Below, piece after piece: positions 37,154 through 46,346 of a stretch of DNA of 64,000 nucleotides; position 1 is the stretch's first letter, and each line of letters starts with the position of its first letter. Below the pieces are notes generated by a model that was given only the letters and a program-made list of their open reading frames with translations, did no database searches and was not told the DNA's origin. The position numbers were made by a program, and so were the translations under genes. Origin of the DNA: Allomuricauda sp. GTDB taxonomy: Bacteria; Bacteroidota; Bacteroidia; Flavobacteriales; Flavobacteriaceae. The stretch lies in NCBI GenBank assembly GCA_017795045.1, contig CP051244.1, forward strand, positions 3,535,527 to 3,599,526. Direction: 5' to 3'.

Positions 37154-39541
37154 TCAATTGCAGTTTACAGGGGTATCACCCACTATCTCCCAGCCATTGC
37201 TTTCCAATGTTGTTCTTGCGGTCATAACCGCAGCGGTATTGCAATATGCTATGTTCAAGGCACCTATATTGTTTCCACCAAATGCATTATTTTGTGTTGA
37301 CCAGCCCACCAAGGTGTCGCTATAGTTCTCCTTGGACATCCCTGAATTGTCAAAAATATAGTTCATGGTACTCACCTTTTCAATATTCCATCCCCCCAAG
37401 TCCTGATCAAAGCTGGTAGCTCCCTCGAACATTCTATACATTTGAACCTCTAACCCGAATTCTGTCAAATTCCATCCACTAACATCCCCATTAAAGCTTG
37501 TGGCCCCTTTGAACATACGCCCCATGTTGTTCACCTTGCCTACATCCCATCCTGTTAAGTCTTGATCAAAGCTGGTGGCCCCTTCGAACATCCTTCGCAT
37601 ATCACTTACATTACTTACATCCCATTCTCCCATAGGACTATTAAAGCTGCTCGCCCCTTCGAACATACCTACCATATTTTCAACTTTTGGGGTTTCCCAA
37701 CCACTGACATCGCCATTAAAGCTACTGGCCCCATGGAACATATCTCCCATATCAGCTGCTTGGATTGGTTTCCAATCACTTACATCCCCATTAAAAGCCG
37801 TTGCATTTTCAAACATATTCCCCATTAGATACACTCCGGACACATCCCAACCCTTAAGACTTTGGTTAAAGGAAGTTGCCCCTTGAAACATGTTTTCCAT
37901 ATCATCAACATTACTGACATCCCATTCATCGATTTTTCCATTGAAACTGGTGGCTCCTCTAAAAACCCGATTCATGTTCGTTACATTACTTACATCCCAA
38001 CCATTAAGATCACGGTTAAAGTAGGTGGCATCCTCAAACATACTGCTGATAAACTCCACAACCGTAACATTCCATCCGCTAATATCTCCATTAAAGTTGG
38101 TGGCCCCAGCAAACATGAGATCCATGCTCTCTATAGTGCTAACATCCCAATCTTCAAAATTTTCGCCTGTAAAAGAACTGGCATCCCTGAACATACTGGT
38201 CATGGAGGTAACATTGGACAAAATGGGGTCATCCTTGGCATTGTACATCATGAAAGTACAACCCGAAAAGGAGTGGGAAAATGATTTCCATACAATACTG
38301 CCCCATTGCTCTATGGACATTAATTTAGGAGCACTTGAATTTAATGACATACTGATTTTTGGGAACTCCCCCTGTATGGCCACGGTATAGGTGCCAGCAG
38401 TGGCATATATATGCTCTGCATCTTCTGATGAGGTAATGTGCTCCACTGCAGTGCCATCGCCCCAATCTATAGTATAATCATAGGTATAAGCAGCGTTTGT
38501 GCCAATGGAGATGGTCTCTGCATTGTTCATGGTTTTCCATGTGGTGACAAAAGAAGTGTCTTCTTCCTGCATGCTCTCGATTACGTTGAGCACATTCACG
38601 GTCACATCTACTTGTATGGTATGAATGCCATCGTCCACCCCAACGGTAATGGTATGTTCGGTAGCCGTCTCATAATCCAACTGTTGGCCTTCCGCTAAAT
38701 GGAGCTCCCCGGAAGTACTCATCACAAACAGACCGGATTCATCCTCAACTATGGAGAACTCCAAGTCGTCCCCTTCCTCATCCAATGCAGTCACCACTCC
38801 AATTTCATTTGCATCCGTGATATCTTCCGAAGCTTCAAATATTTGGGCTTCCGCAACCGGGGGCTGATTTCCTTGCGTAACCTTGATGGTGATGATGGCA
38901 CTTGCCATACTATTCCCATCAAACACACTAACGGTGATGACATGTTCCGTAGCTAAATCGTAATCCAACTTTTTATCTTGCAATAACGTAAGTCCACCTT
39001 CCGGTGTAATTCCAAAGAGACCCAATAGATCTTCCGTAATGAAGAACTCCAAATCGTCCCCTTCCTCATCCAATGCGGTCACCACTCCAATTTCATCTGC
39101 ATCCGTGATGTCCTCAGACACCTCAAATACCTGCGCAGTTATGGTAGGAGGTTGATTAGTGCCACCTACTTCCATCACATTGATGGTCATATTGGCACTG
39201 GAAGTAGCTTTTCCATCACTGACATTGACTTCCAAAATGTGTTGATTTTTAAGGTCAAAATCCAGGCTCTTGCCATTTCTTAGGCTCAAAACCCCGGATA
39301 CGTTTCCGATTTCGAACAGCTCATGTGCCGTACTGAAGACCAAGTCGTCGCCATCGTCATCCGAGGCATCGACAATACCGATTGCGTATTCTGGCCCAAT
39401 AGCTTCACTGACACTAAAAATTTTGGCATTGACCATTGGAGGCGTATTCTCTTCCTCCGGGGCTCCCGAATCGTCATTCTTGCCACACGACCACACAAGG
39501 GCCATCATCAAAATCATCGTGAAAAAACTTTTCAAGTCCAT
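37154..39541 (-). CDS. BspA-type surface lipoprotein with cadherin-like and DUF285 repeats
   Basis: The 795-residue protein has a lipoprotein signal with C19 in LVWSCGKNDDS; acidic residues just after the cysteine fit the Bacteroidota surface-export signal. Residues about 30-320 hold three cadherin-like repeats, two of them with the nearly identical core ITDA(D/N)EIGVVTALDEEGDDLEF. A PKD-like stretch follows (YTIDWGDGTAVEHI). The second half has about ten DUF285/BspA repeats of the form MFxGATSFNGDVSGWDVSNV. Such proteins mediate adhesion or gliding-related surface contacts. No known partner is adjacent. A strong terminator follows, and the upstream gap carries another interspersed repeat. 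Confidence 0.88.
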   Translation of the reverse strand: MDLKSFFTMILMMALVWSCGKNDDSGAPEEENTPPMVNAKIFSVSEAIGPEYAIGIVDASDDDGDDLVFSTAHELFEIGNVSGVLSLRNGKSLDFDLKNQHILEVNVSDGKATSSANMTINVMEVGGTNQPPTITAQVFEVSEDITDADEIGVVTALDEEGDDLEFFITEDLLGLFGITPEGGLTLLQDKKLDYDLATEHVITVSVFDGNSMASAIITIKVTQGNQPPVAEAQIFEASEDITDANEIGVVTALDEEGDDLEFSIVEDESGLFVMSTSGELHLAEGQQLDYETATEHTITVGVDDGIHTIQVDVTVNVLNVIESMQEEDTSFVTTWKTMNNAETISIGTNAAYTYDYTIDWGDGTAVEHITSSEDAEHIYATAGTYTVAIQGEFPKISMSLNSSAPKLMSIEQWGSIVWKSFSHSFSGCTFMMYNAKDDPILSNVTSMTSMFRDASSFTGENFEDWDVSTIESMDLMFAGATNFNGDISGWNVTVVEFISSMFEDATYFNRDLNGWDVSNVTNMNRVFRGATSFNGKIDEWDVSNVDDMENMFQGATSFNQSLKGWDVSGVYLMGNMFENATAFNGDVSDWKPIQAADMGDMFHGASSFNGDVSGWETPKVENMVGMFEGASSFNSPMGEWDVSNVSDMRRMFEGATSFDQDLTGWDVGKVNNMGRMFKGATSFNGDVSGWNLTEFGLEVQMYRMFEGATSFDQDLGGWNIEKVSTMNYIFDNSGMSKENYSDTLVGWSTQNNAFGGNNIGALNIAYCNTAAVMTARTTLESNGWEIVGDTPVNCN

Positions 39542-39866
39542 AAATGCTCTTTTTTAATTACTATTGTACGGCAAGTAGGTACTTATTTTTAGGAATACTG
39601 GTCCTGATCTGACGGATGCCCTGTTTGGATTGACGGATGGGGGTTTCAATGTTCAATGGACAATCAACAATGACCAATATCTTCCTATTAGGACCAAATC
39701 ATTGAACTTGTTCTTTAGGCTTTTATGGTTTTGAAACGGCTTGCACAAATTAGCCTGAATGCTCTTACCGTCATTTCGAACCTCTCGATGTATCGGGGGT
39801 GAGAAATCTGAAATTAAAGAGAGATTTCTCAGTCGAAGCTCCCTCGAAATGACAACGTAGGTAACC
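39542..39866. other. Repeat-containing gap upstream of the BspA-type gene
   Basis: No gene was found in these 325 bases. They hold a CAATG/ACAAT-rich stretch around 39652-39690 that resembles 59637-59680, and one copy of the GTCATTTCGAA ... TTCGAAATGAC-type repeat. No convincing TAnnTTTG box was seen for the minus-strand gene. Confidence 0.4.
39770..39853. repeat. Interspersed repeat, third locus
   Basis: This 84-base element starts GTCATTTCGAACC and ends CTCGAAATGAC, with inverted ends and an internal GAGAAATCTG ... GAGATTTCTC palindrome. It is related to the elements at 36673-37014 but shorter inside. Confidence 0.6.
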
Positions 39867-40640
39867 TCAAGCTGTTATGCGGACCTTAAAAACAGTGTCT
39901 GTATCTTTTAAGTATTGAAATCCCAAATACAGTTCCCGTTGATCTACCGAATACGGGTAAAACGAGATGGGCTCAATACAGAGCATGTTGCGTACCTCGG
40001 TCCAGCACATGAACTGACCAAAGCCTTCTGTTTCAATAGTGATTTCCTTTTCATCTTTGAGCATGATTTTGCTACAATCTTCCACATGAAAGGCTCGGTT
40101 CCCTACCTCTAATACATCATCCAATGAAATTTCCTTGCCATTGGCGAGAATGACAGGGGAATTTGTATGAAGTTTAAAAGCGGGATGGTAACCCAGCATA
40201 AAGGGCATATCCCTTTCCCCGGAAACTGTGAAGGTAATTTCCAAAGTATCTCCCTTCAACAAAAAAGATTTTTTAAACCCAAAACTATAGGGCCATACCT
40301 GTTGCGGTTCGGGGGACTTTTCTGGGTATTTGGAATTTTTTACAGGAGTGTCCGCCTTATATTCCTTTATAAAAACCGCCGAGTCTTCGGTCAGGGAAAG
40401 CAACTGGTATTCCAATTCCCGAAGCAATCCATGCTGATCCTGAACGGCATTTCCTTTTGGTACTTGAACACGATAACCTGCTTCGTTCATGGGACCAATG
40501 ATGGGAAACATTTCGGTATCCGAACTTCGCCATCCCGGACTTCCTTTTTGATGGATGAACTCATGGCCGTCCACTACAAAACTCACCAATTCACCGGCAT
40601 CTATGCCTACGGCGGCACTTTTACTTTTTAACTGGACCAT
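39867..40640 (-). CDS. Aldose 1-epimerase family protein
   Basis: This 257-residue cytoplasmic protein has the galactose mutarotase-like beta-sandwich fold. FPIIGPMNEAGYRV and DQHGLLRELEYQLL carry the conserved histidine, MLGYHPAFKL the second histidine, and MLCIEPISFYP the catalytic glutamate region. It is of the shorter LacX/YeaD-like type. It would interconvert anomers of hexoses or hexose phosphates. Its start lies three bases after the stop codon of the M20 peptidase gene, so the two genes are probably co-transcribed, though they have no obvious functional link. Confidence 0.82.
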   Translation of the reverse strand: MVQLKSKSAAVGIDAGELVSFVVDGHEFIHQKGSPGWRSSDTEMFPIIGPMNEAGYRVQVPKGNAVQDQHGLLRELEYQLLSLTEDSAVFIKEYKADTPVKNSKYPEKSPEPQQVWPYSFGFKKSFLLKGDTLEITFTVSGERDMPFMLGYHPAFKLHTNSPVILANGKEISLDDVLEVGNRAFHVEDCSKIMLKDEKEITIETEGFGQFMCWTEVRNMLCIEPISFYPYSVDQRELYLGFQYLKDTDTVFKVRITA

Positions 40641-40643
40641 GGA

Positions 40644-41939
40644 TTATTGGTTTATCAATCGGTAAATAAGAATGGCCATACGTTTGGTCAAGGCCTCAAT
40701 GGTATTCAAATTGACGGTTTCCTCGGGGGTGTGCGCCCCTGTACCCATGGTACCCAGACCATCCAAGCAATCCACATATTGGGCCACGAAGGAAACATCG
40801 GCCGCGCCTCGTTTTCCCGGGTCATAGGCCAATACTTCACCTTGCTTTAGATCCAAGCTAACTTGGTTCAGGGTATTCAGCAATTGAAGATTGCCCTCGG
40901 TGGGCTTCATGGCGGGGTAACTATCTGTAAAACTGATGGTGGCCGAAGTATGTGGCAGGTTCTGCCCCACAATTTCGCGCATTTTGTTCCGGGCGCGTTC
41001 TTTCTGTTCTTCCGAAATAAAGCGAAGTCCACCCCTCACCATGGCCTTTTGTGCCACTACATTGGTCTTTCCAAACACATCACCTTTACTTGTAGACGCA
41101 TCAAAATTGACAAAGGTTCCACCCAAAAGGGTTCCGGGGTTGAAGGTCAACAGGTCCTCTCCTTTGACCTCGGTATAAAATTGATGCAGAATACGTGAGA
41201 TTTCAAAAATGGCCCCAGCCCCCACATCCTCATTGAAAATCCCGGAGGAATGGGCCCGTTTCCCCTCTACTTCCAATGCCCATCCCGAGGCGCCCCTTCG
41301 GGCCACGGTGGCATTGTTGAATCCTGTTGAAGTCTCAAATCCAAGGGCAATATCACTTCGTTGGGCCGCTTCAATCAAATCCTTTCTGCTAATGGACAGC
41401 GGTTTTCCGGTACTTTCCTCATCCCCTGTGAAGGCTGCAATGATTTGGGCATCTTTCAACAGTCCGTTTTCCTGCAAGGCTTTGAGGGCATATAGCATAA
41501 TCACATCGCCTCCTTTCATATCGTTTCCGCCCGGTGCATGGGCAATGCTATCGTTCACCATTTCAAAGGTCTGAAAAGGACTATCTTCCTCAAAAACGGT
41601 GTCCAAATGCCCAATAAGGAGCAGTTTTTTGCCCTTTTGGCCCGAGGTTTCGGCAAATAGATGACCGCCCCTGTCCATGTCATCGGGCATTTCTATCCAT
41701 TGGGTATTAAAATCGATGGCATCGAAGGCATCCTTGAAAACCATACCCACTTCCCTGACCCCTTCGGCATTCAGGGTACCACTATTGATATTCACCACTT
41801 TCTCCAAAAACTGAATGGCTTCCGTATTGTTCTTTTCTATGGAAGCGATGATCTTCTTTTCGGTCCGGGAAAGTTTTTGTGCAGTGATGGAACATGTTGC
41901 GATAAGGGCAATGAAGGTTGCCAAGTGCTTGAGGCTCAT
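40644..41939 (-). CDS. M20-family metallopeptidase (glutamate carboxypeptidase-like)
   Basis: From the ATG at 41939 the protein has 431 residues and a signal peptide (about 1-21, ending SITAQ); a frame starting at 42002 would overlap the cysteine synthase gene. Zinc ligands are visible: LIGHLDTVFEE (H and D), GGNDMKGGD (bridging D), FTGDEESTG (catalytic E and ligand E) and the C-terminal TGAHTPEETVNL histidine. It resembles secreted carboxypeptidases of the CPG2 group that release C-terminal amino acids. It lies 32 bases after the cysteine synthase gene and is translated just before the aldose epimerase-like gene. Confidence 0.88.
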   Translation of the reverse strand: MSLKHLATFIALIATCSITAQKLSRTEKKIIASIEKNNTEAIQFLEKVVNINSGTLNAEGVREVGMVFKDAFDAIDFNTQWIEMPDDMDRGGHLFAETSGQKGKKLLLIGHLDTVFEEDSPFQTFEMVNDSIAHAPGGNDMKGGDVIMLYALKALQENGLLKDAQIIAAFTGDEESTGKPLSISRKDLIEAAQRSDIALGFETSTGFNNATVARRGASGWALEVEGKRAHSSGIFNEDVGAGAIFEISRILHQFYTEVKGEDLLTFNPGTLLGGTFVNFDASTSKGDVFGKTNVVAQKAMVRGGLRFISEEQKERARNKMREIVGQNLPHTSATISFTDSYPAMKPTEGNLQLLNTLNQVSLDLKQGEVLAYDPGKRGAADVSFVAQYVDCLDGLGTMGTGAHTPEETVNLNTIEALTKRMAILIYRLINQ

Positions 41940-41971
41940 AATACGATGTTTTGCCCCGAATTTATCAAATT

Positions 41972-42952
41972 TTACTCGATAAACCCTTTTTCGCGCATCC
42001 AATCGTCATTGAACATTTTACCCACATACCTACTGCCATGATCATGGAAGAGTACCACGACCACATCGTCCTTGGTGAAGTGCTCCCTTAACTGCAGTAC
42101 CCCTTTAATGGCCGCTCCGGCAGAATTGCCCAAGAACATCCCTTCTTCTCTTGCCAAGCGGCGGGTGTAAATGGCGGCATCCTTGTCCGTTACCTTGGTG
42201 AAACCGTCAATAATGTCAAAATCCACATTCTTGGGAAGGATATCCTCCCCTATCCCTTCTGTGATGTATGGATAGATTTCGTTCTGGTCAAAAATGCCAG
42301 TTTCATGATATTTTTTGAAGACCGAGCCATAGGTATCCACTCCCCAAACCTTGATATCTGGGTTTTGTTCCTTGAGGTATTTCCCCACTCCTGAAATGGT
42401 GCCCCCTGTTCCCACACCCACCACAAAATGGGTGATCTTGCCATCGGTCTGTTTCCAGATTTCAGGTCCGGTGGTCAAATAATGTGCCTTAGTATTGCCT
42501 GGGTTATCGTATTGATTCACATACCACGAATTGGGAATTTCAGTGGACAGGCGTTTTGCTGTGGAATAATAGCTTCGGGGGTCGTCTGGGGCCACATCGG
42601 TAGGACAAACATACACCTTGCTCCCCATGGCTTTGAGGATATCTATCTTTTCCTTGGATTGCTTGTCACTGATCACACAGATCATTTGATACCCTTTTAC
42701 CACTGCAGCTAGGGCCAACCCCATCCCCGTATTCCCGGAAGTTCCTTCGATGATGGTCCCGCCAGGCTTTAGGATTCCAGCAGCTTCGGCATCCTCCACC
42801 ATTTGAAGGGCCATACGGTCCTTGACCGAGTTTCCGGGGTTAAAGGTCTCGTATTTGGCCAGAACCAGACAGGGTAGTTCGGACACTAATGTGTTGATTT
42901 TCACCATTGGAGTGTTTCCGATGGTCTCGAGAATGTTGTTTGCATAATCCAT
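41972..42952 (-). CDS. Cysteine synthase/cystathionine beta-synthase family enzyme
   Basis: This 326-residue PLP enzyme has the Schiff-base lysine in NPGNSVKDRMA, the phosphate-binding loops GTSGNTGMGLA and GVGTGGTISGVG, and TSGNT-type serine binding. O-acetylserine sulfhydrylases and cystathionine beta-synthases share these motifs, so cysteine formation from O-acetylserine or cystathionine from serine and homocysteine are both possible; there is no CBS regulatory domain. It is first of three minus-strand genes. A TAnnTTTG box lies only eight bases before the ATG. Confidence 0.86.
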   Translation of the reverse strand: MDYANNILETIGNTPMVKINTLVSELPCLVLAKYETFNPGNSVKDRMALQMVEDAEAAGILKPGGTIIEGTSGNTGMGLALAAVVKGYQMICVISDKQSKEKIDILKAMGSKVYVCPTDVAPDDPRSYYSTAKRLSTEIPNSWYVNQYDNPGNTKAHYLTTGPEIWKQTDGKITHFVVGVGTGGTISGVGKYLKEQNPDIKVWGVDTYGSVFKKYHETGIFDQNEIYPYITEGIGEDILPKNVDFDIIDGFTKVTDKDAAIYTRRLAREEGMFLGNSAGAAIKGVLQLREHFTKDDVVVVLFHDHGSRYVGKMFNDDWMREKGFIE

Positions 42953-42960
42953 AGTCCTTA

Positions 42961-42968
42961 CAAAGATA
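42961..42968 (-). promoter_or_regulatory. -7 box of the cysteine synthase gene
   Basis: Read on the minus strand, TATCTTTG matches TAnnTTTG exactly and leaves only eight bases before the ATG. This predicts a leader of a few bases at most. Confidence 0.5.
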
Positions 42969-43025
42969 GTTTTTTGGATAATCCGCTATACTTTGCGCTA
43001 TTTAGTTGTAAAAAAGAGGATTGCC

Positions 43026-44267
43026 TTACTCGAACTTGATGGCTTTTACCGGGGTAATTTTAGTGATGATGTACGAGGGAACCAACAGCATCAATAGGCA
43101 TAATGCCATAACGCCCAGATTCAATAGCAGGACCATGGGTGCGTCCAAATACACGGGAATGTAGTCGATGTAGTACTCTTCCGGATTGGGGAACTTGAAC
43201 ATGCGGTATTTGTTCTGAAGGAACAAAACACCGAGTCCGATGACATTGCCCCACAACAATCCAATGGTGATCAAATAGGCGGCATTGTACAAGAACACTT
43301 TACGAATGCTCCAGTTGGCGGACCCCAATGCCTTTAGGATCCCGATCATTTGGGTACGTTCCAAAATCAACACCAAAAGGGCCGTGATCATGTTTATTCC
43401 ACCCACTATGATCATGATACCAATGATCAGGGCGATGTTAAAATCGAACAGACCAATCCATTCAAAAATGCGGTAGTATTTGGACTTGATGTTCTGGGTG
43501 TCCAAATTGGAAATGGTTTTGCCATAAATCTCATTGCTTTTGTCCTCCAACTGGTCAAAATCGTCCAGAAAAACCTCAAAATTGCCCACTTGGTCCCCAT
43601 CCCATTTGTTCATGCGCTGGATATGCCGGATATCCACAAAAACGTAGGTAGCATCGAACTCTTCAAAACCACTATCGTAAATTCCAACGACTTCAAACTT
43701 TCGGTTATTGGGTACTTGATTGGCATCCCCATCCTTTAAGAAAAAGGAAAAGAAGGAGTCGCCCACTTTCAATTGCAAGCGATTGGCCATAGTTCTTGAA
43801 ACCAGCGCTTCTTCATTGAGTTTTCCGGTAAAATCCGGTAATTTGCCATCAACGATGTATTCGGCAAAGACCGACCAATCGTAATCCTTGCCCACACCCT
43901 TGGCCAACATCCCCTCAAAGGTGTCCTCGGTACGGATAATGCCCCCTTTGGTGGCCACGGCCTGCACATGCCTTACGCCTTCCACATTCTTGAACTCGGG
44001 ATAAAAATCCTGCTGGAGCGGTATGGGCGATAGGGAAACCTCGGAAATGTTATTGTCGTAATTGGAAATTTGGATATGACCGTTGAATGCCGCCACCTTT
44101 TCCCGTATCTTGCGTTTCAGTCCAATGCCGGTAGCCAAAGCAATGAGCATCATGACCACGCCAATGGCAATTGCGGCAATGGCAATTTTTATTATAGGGG
44201 CAGAAATGCTAATTTTATCTTCTTTCCCTGTGATCAGGCGCTTAGTAATAAACAATTCTAAATTCAA
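43026..44267 (-). CDS. LolC/E-type ABC transporter permease
   Basis: The 413-residue inner-membrane protein starts at TTG, giving MNLELFITKRL, which matches the N-terminal pattern of lipoprotein-releasing permeases. It has a first membrane helix at about 25-48, a large periplasmic MacB-type domain (about 50-265) and three C-terminal helices with the FtsX core (TALLVLILERTQMIGILKALGSANWSIRKVFL). It would work with a LolD-type ATPase, not in this window, to pass lipoproteins from the inner membrane. The start codon is three bases from that of the divergent muramidase gene, so their promoters must lie inside the opposite coding sequences. Confidence 0.87.
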   Translation of the reverse strand: MNLELFITKRLITGKEDKISISAPIIKIAIAAIAIGVVMMLIALATGIGLKRKIREKVAAFNGHIQISNYDNNISEVSLSPIPLQQDFYPEFKNVEGVRHVQAVATKGGIIRTEDTFEGMLAKGVGKDYDWSVFAEYIVDGKLPDFTGKLNEEALVSRTMANRLQLKVGDSFFSFFLKDGDANQVPNNRKFEVVGIYDSGFEEFDATYVFVDIRHIQRMNKWDGDQVGNFEVFLDDFDQLEDKSNEIYGKTISNLDTQNIKSKYYRIFEWIGLFDFNIALIIGIMIIVGGINMITALLVLILERTQMIGILKALGSANWSIRKVFLYNAAYLITIGLLWGNVIGLGVLFLQNKYRMFKFPNPEEYYIDYIPVYLDAPMVLLLNLGVMALCLLMLLVPSYIITKITPVKAIKFE

Positions 44268-44270
44268 CGA

Positions 44271-45497
44271 ATGCCCATTTTATCTATTTTCAAAAGTACA
44301 GTTTTATTGTTGGTTTTGGTGCTTTCCTCCTGTAGGGAACAGCAAAAAAAGGAGAATCCAGAAGTTGCAACGGTTCAAACGGAGCCTGTTCCCGAAATCA
44401 AGGTGGCTGCCAATAGAACGGAAGTTTACCTCCCTTTGCTCCAAGGCAAAAAGGTAGGGGTCGTGGCCAACCAAACCAGTGTGGTCTTCAATGATAAAGG
44501 GCATACCCATTTGGTGGATTCCTTACTTTCACTTGGGGTTGATGTAAAACAGGCCTTTGCCCCCGAACACGGATTTAGAGGTGAAGCCGATGCCGGTGAA
44601 CACGTCACGGACGGGGTTGATGCCAAGACCGGGCTTCCCATAATTTCCCTCTACGGAAAAAACAGAAAGCCTTCCAAAGAACAGTTGGACCAATTGGATG
44701 TAATGATTTTTGACATCCAGGATGTTGGGGTTAGGTTCTACACCTATATTGCCACCCTACAACTGGTGATGGAAGCCTGTGCCGAACACAATACTCCTAT
44801 TATTGTACTGGACAGGCCCAATCCCAACGGACATTATGTGGATGGACCTACGATGATGGAGGAGCACAAAAGCTATCTGGGCCTTAATCCCATTCCGCTG
44901 GTCTATGGGATGACCATTGGTGAATATGCCCAAATGTTGAATGGGGAAAATTGGTTGGAAGATGGAAGAAAGGCCGATTTAACCGTTATCACCCTTGAAA
45001 ACTACACCCACGAGTCCGATTACCACCTTCCTATACGGCCTTCCCCCAATCTACCCAGTGATGTGGCCATTACCCTATACCCCAGTTTAGGGCTTTTTGA
45101 GGGCACCCACGTCAATGCCGGTAGGGGAACGGAGTTTCAGTTTCAACGGTATGGGGCTTCTTTTATGGACAGTACCCAATATGATTTCAGCTATGTTCCA
45201 GCTCCCAACTTTGGGTCCAAAACCCCTAAGGAAGACGGGAAAACCTGTTATGGAAAAGACCTATCCAAAATGGAACGGATGAACGAGGTTTCCGTGAAAT
45301 GGGTCATGGATGCGTACAACAATACCTTGGACAAGTCCAAGTTTTTCCGCACCAGTGGCTTCACCAAACATGCCGGCACACCTTTGCTTCAGCAGCAAAT
45401 AGAGCAAGGGCTCTCCGAATCTGAGATCAAGGCCACATGGCAAGATGACCTTACCGCTTTCAAAAAAATCCGGGAAAAATATCTGATTTACGACTAA
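44271..45497 (+). CDS. DUF1343/NamZ-type exo-N-acetylmuramidase lipoprotein
   Basis: The 408-residue protein has a lipoprotein signal with the cysteine at residue 21 (VLVLSSCREQQ). The mature part is a full DUF1343 (GH171) domain: VGVVANQTSVV, APEHGFRGEADAGEHV with the conserved glutamate-histidine pair, DVMIFDIQDVGVRFYTYI, VLDRPNPNG and GLFEGTHVNAGRGTEFQFQ. NamZ enzymes remove N-acetylmuramic acid from non-reducing ends of peptidoglycan fragments. It is probably periplasmic-facing in the outer membrane and involved in wall recycling. It is convergent with the sterol desaturase gene, their stops overlapping as CTAA. Confidence 0.87.
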   Translation: MPILSIFKSTVLLLVLVLSSCREQQKKENPEVATVQTEPVPEIKVAANRTEVYLPLLQGKKVGVVANQTSVVFNDKGHTHLVDSLLSLGVDVKQAFAPEHGFRGEADAGEHVTDGVDAKTGLPIISLYGKNRKPSKEQLDQLDVMIFDIQDVGVRFYTYIATLQLVMEACAEHNTPIIVLDRPNPNGHYVDGPTMMEEHKSYLGLNPIPLVYGMTIGEYAQMLNGENWLEDGRKADLTVITLENYTHESDYHLPIRPSPNLPSDVAITLYPSLGLFEGTHVNAGRGTEFQFQRYGASFMDSTQYDFSYVPAPNFGSKTPKEDGKTCYGKDLSKMERMNEVSVKWVMDAYNNTLDKSKFFRTSGFTKHAGTPLLQQQIEQGLSESEIKATWQDDLTAFKKIREKYLIYD

Positions 45498-46324
45498 TCC
45501 TCAGTGGTCGGTCGTCTGTATTTATGAAAGGGTTGCTTTAGCAATCCTTTAATGCTACTGTTCTCCTTTTCATCCGGAAAGGTATCCACGCCATACACAA
45601 TTTGGTCAGTGTCCATGGTCATATAGGTGCCGAACAGACGGTCCCAAATGGAGAAAATATTGCCGTAGTTGGAATCGGTATAGGGCAATTGGTAGTGATG
45701 GTGCACTTTGTGCATATCCGGGCTTACAATGACCCAACTTATGGCCATATCCATTTTTTTGGGCAGTCTAATATTGGCATGGTTGAACTGCGAAAGCACC
45801 ACCGACAAGCTTTGGTACAACATGATGATGCCAATGGGAGCGCCAACCACGAAAACTCCAATCAAGGTAAACGTATACCGAATCAAACTTTCCAAAGGAT
45901 GGTGTCTGTTGGCCGTAGTGGTATCTACATTATGGTCCGAATGGTGCACCAAATGAACCATCCACAATGGTTTTACCTTATGCTCCACCCAATGGGCGGT
46001 ATAGGCACCGATTAAATCCAAAAACATGACCCCAAGGACTACATAGAGCCATAAGGGCATTTCCGGGAGCCAATTGATGATCCCAAAATCATTGGTCACG
46101 GCCCAATCCGAAGTTTTCAACAGTAAAAAGGCCAAAGGAAAGTTCACCAAAATGGTGGTCATGGTAAAGAAAAAATTGGGAACGGAGTGCCTCCATTTTT
46201 TATACGGTACGCTAAAAAGAGGCATGATGCCTTCCAAAATCCAGAAAAAAGTAATTCCACCCACCAAAATAAGGCTTCGATGCCAAGAGGGAATGGTTTC
46301 AAAATAGGCCATTAGCTGTTCCAT
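45494..46324 (-). CDS. Sterol desaturase/fatty acid hydroxylase family membrane protein
   Basis: The 276-residue protein has four to five membrane helices and the di-iron histidine clusters in order: AHWVEH, HLVHHSDHNVDTTTANRHHPLE and DMHKVHHH ... NYGNIFSIWDRLFGTY. The family inserts hydroxyl groups or double bonds into lipids at the membrane. In flavobacteria the substrate could be carotenoids, hydroxy fatty acids or sterol-like lipids, which cannot be decided here. It is convergent with the NamZ-type gene, and the next minus-strand gene ends 23 bases upstream of its start. Confidence 0.85.
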   Translation of the reverse strand: MEQLMAYFETIPSWHRSLILVGGITFFWILEGIMPLFSVPYKKWRHSVPNFFFTMTTILVNFPLAFLLLKTSDWAVTNDFGIINWLPEMPLWLYVVLGVMFLDLIGAYTAHWVEHKVKPLWMVHLVHHSDHNVDTTTANRHHPLESLIRYTFTLIGVFVVGAPIGIIMLYQSLSVVLSQFNHANIRLPKKMDMAISWVIVSPDMHKVHHHYQLPYTDSNYGNIFSIWDRLFGTYMTMDTDQIVYGVDTFPDEKENSSIKGLLKQPFHKYRRPTTED

Positions 46325-46346
46325 ATTCCCAAGATATGAAAAATCA

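Noticed and set aside
37154-39541. Long repetitive protein as sign of a mobile or toxin gene
   Set aside because: The repeats belong to known DUF285/BspA and cadherin-like surface domains, with no toxin or integrase module.
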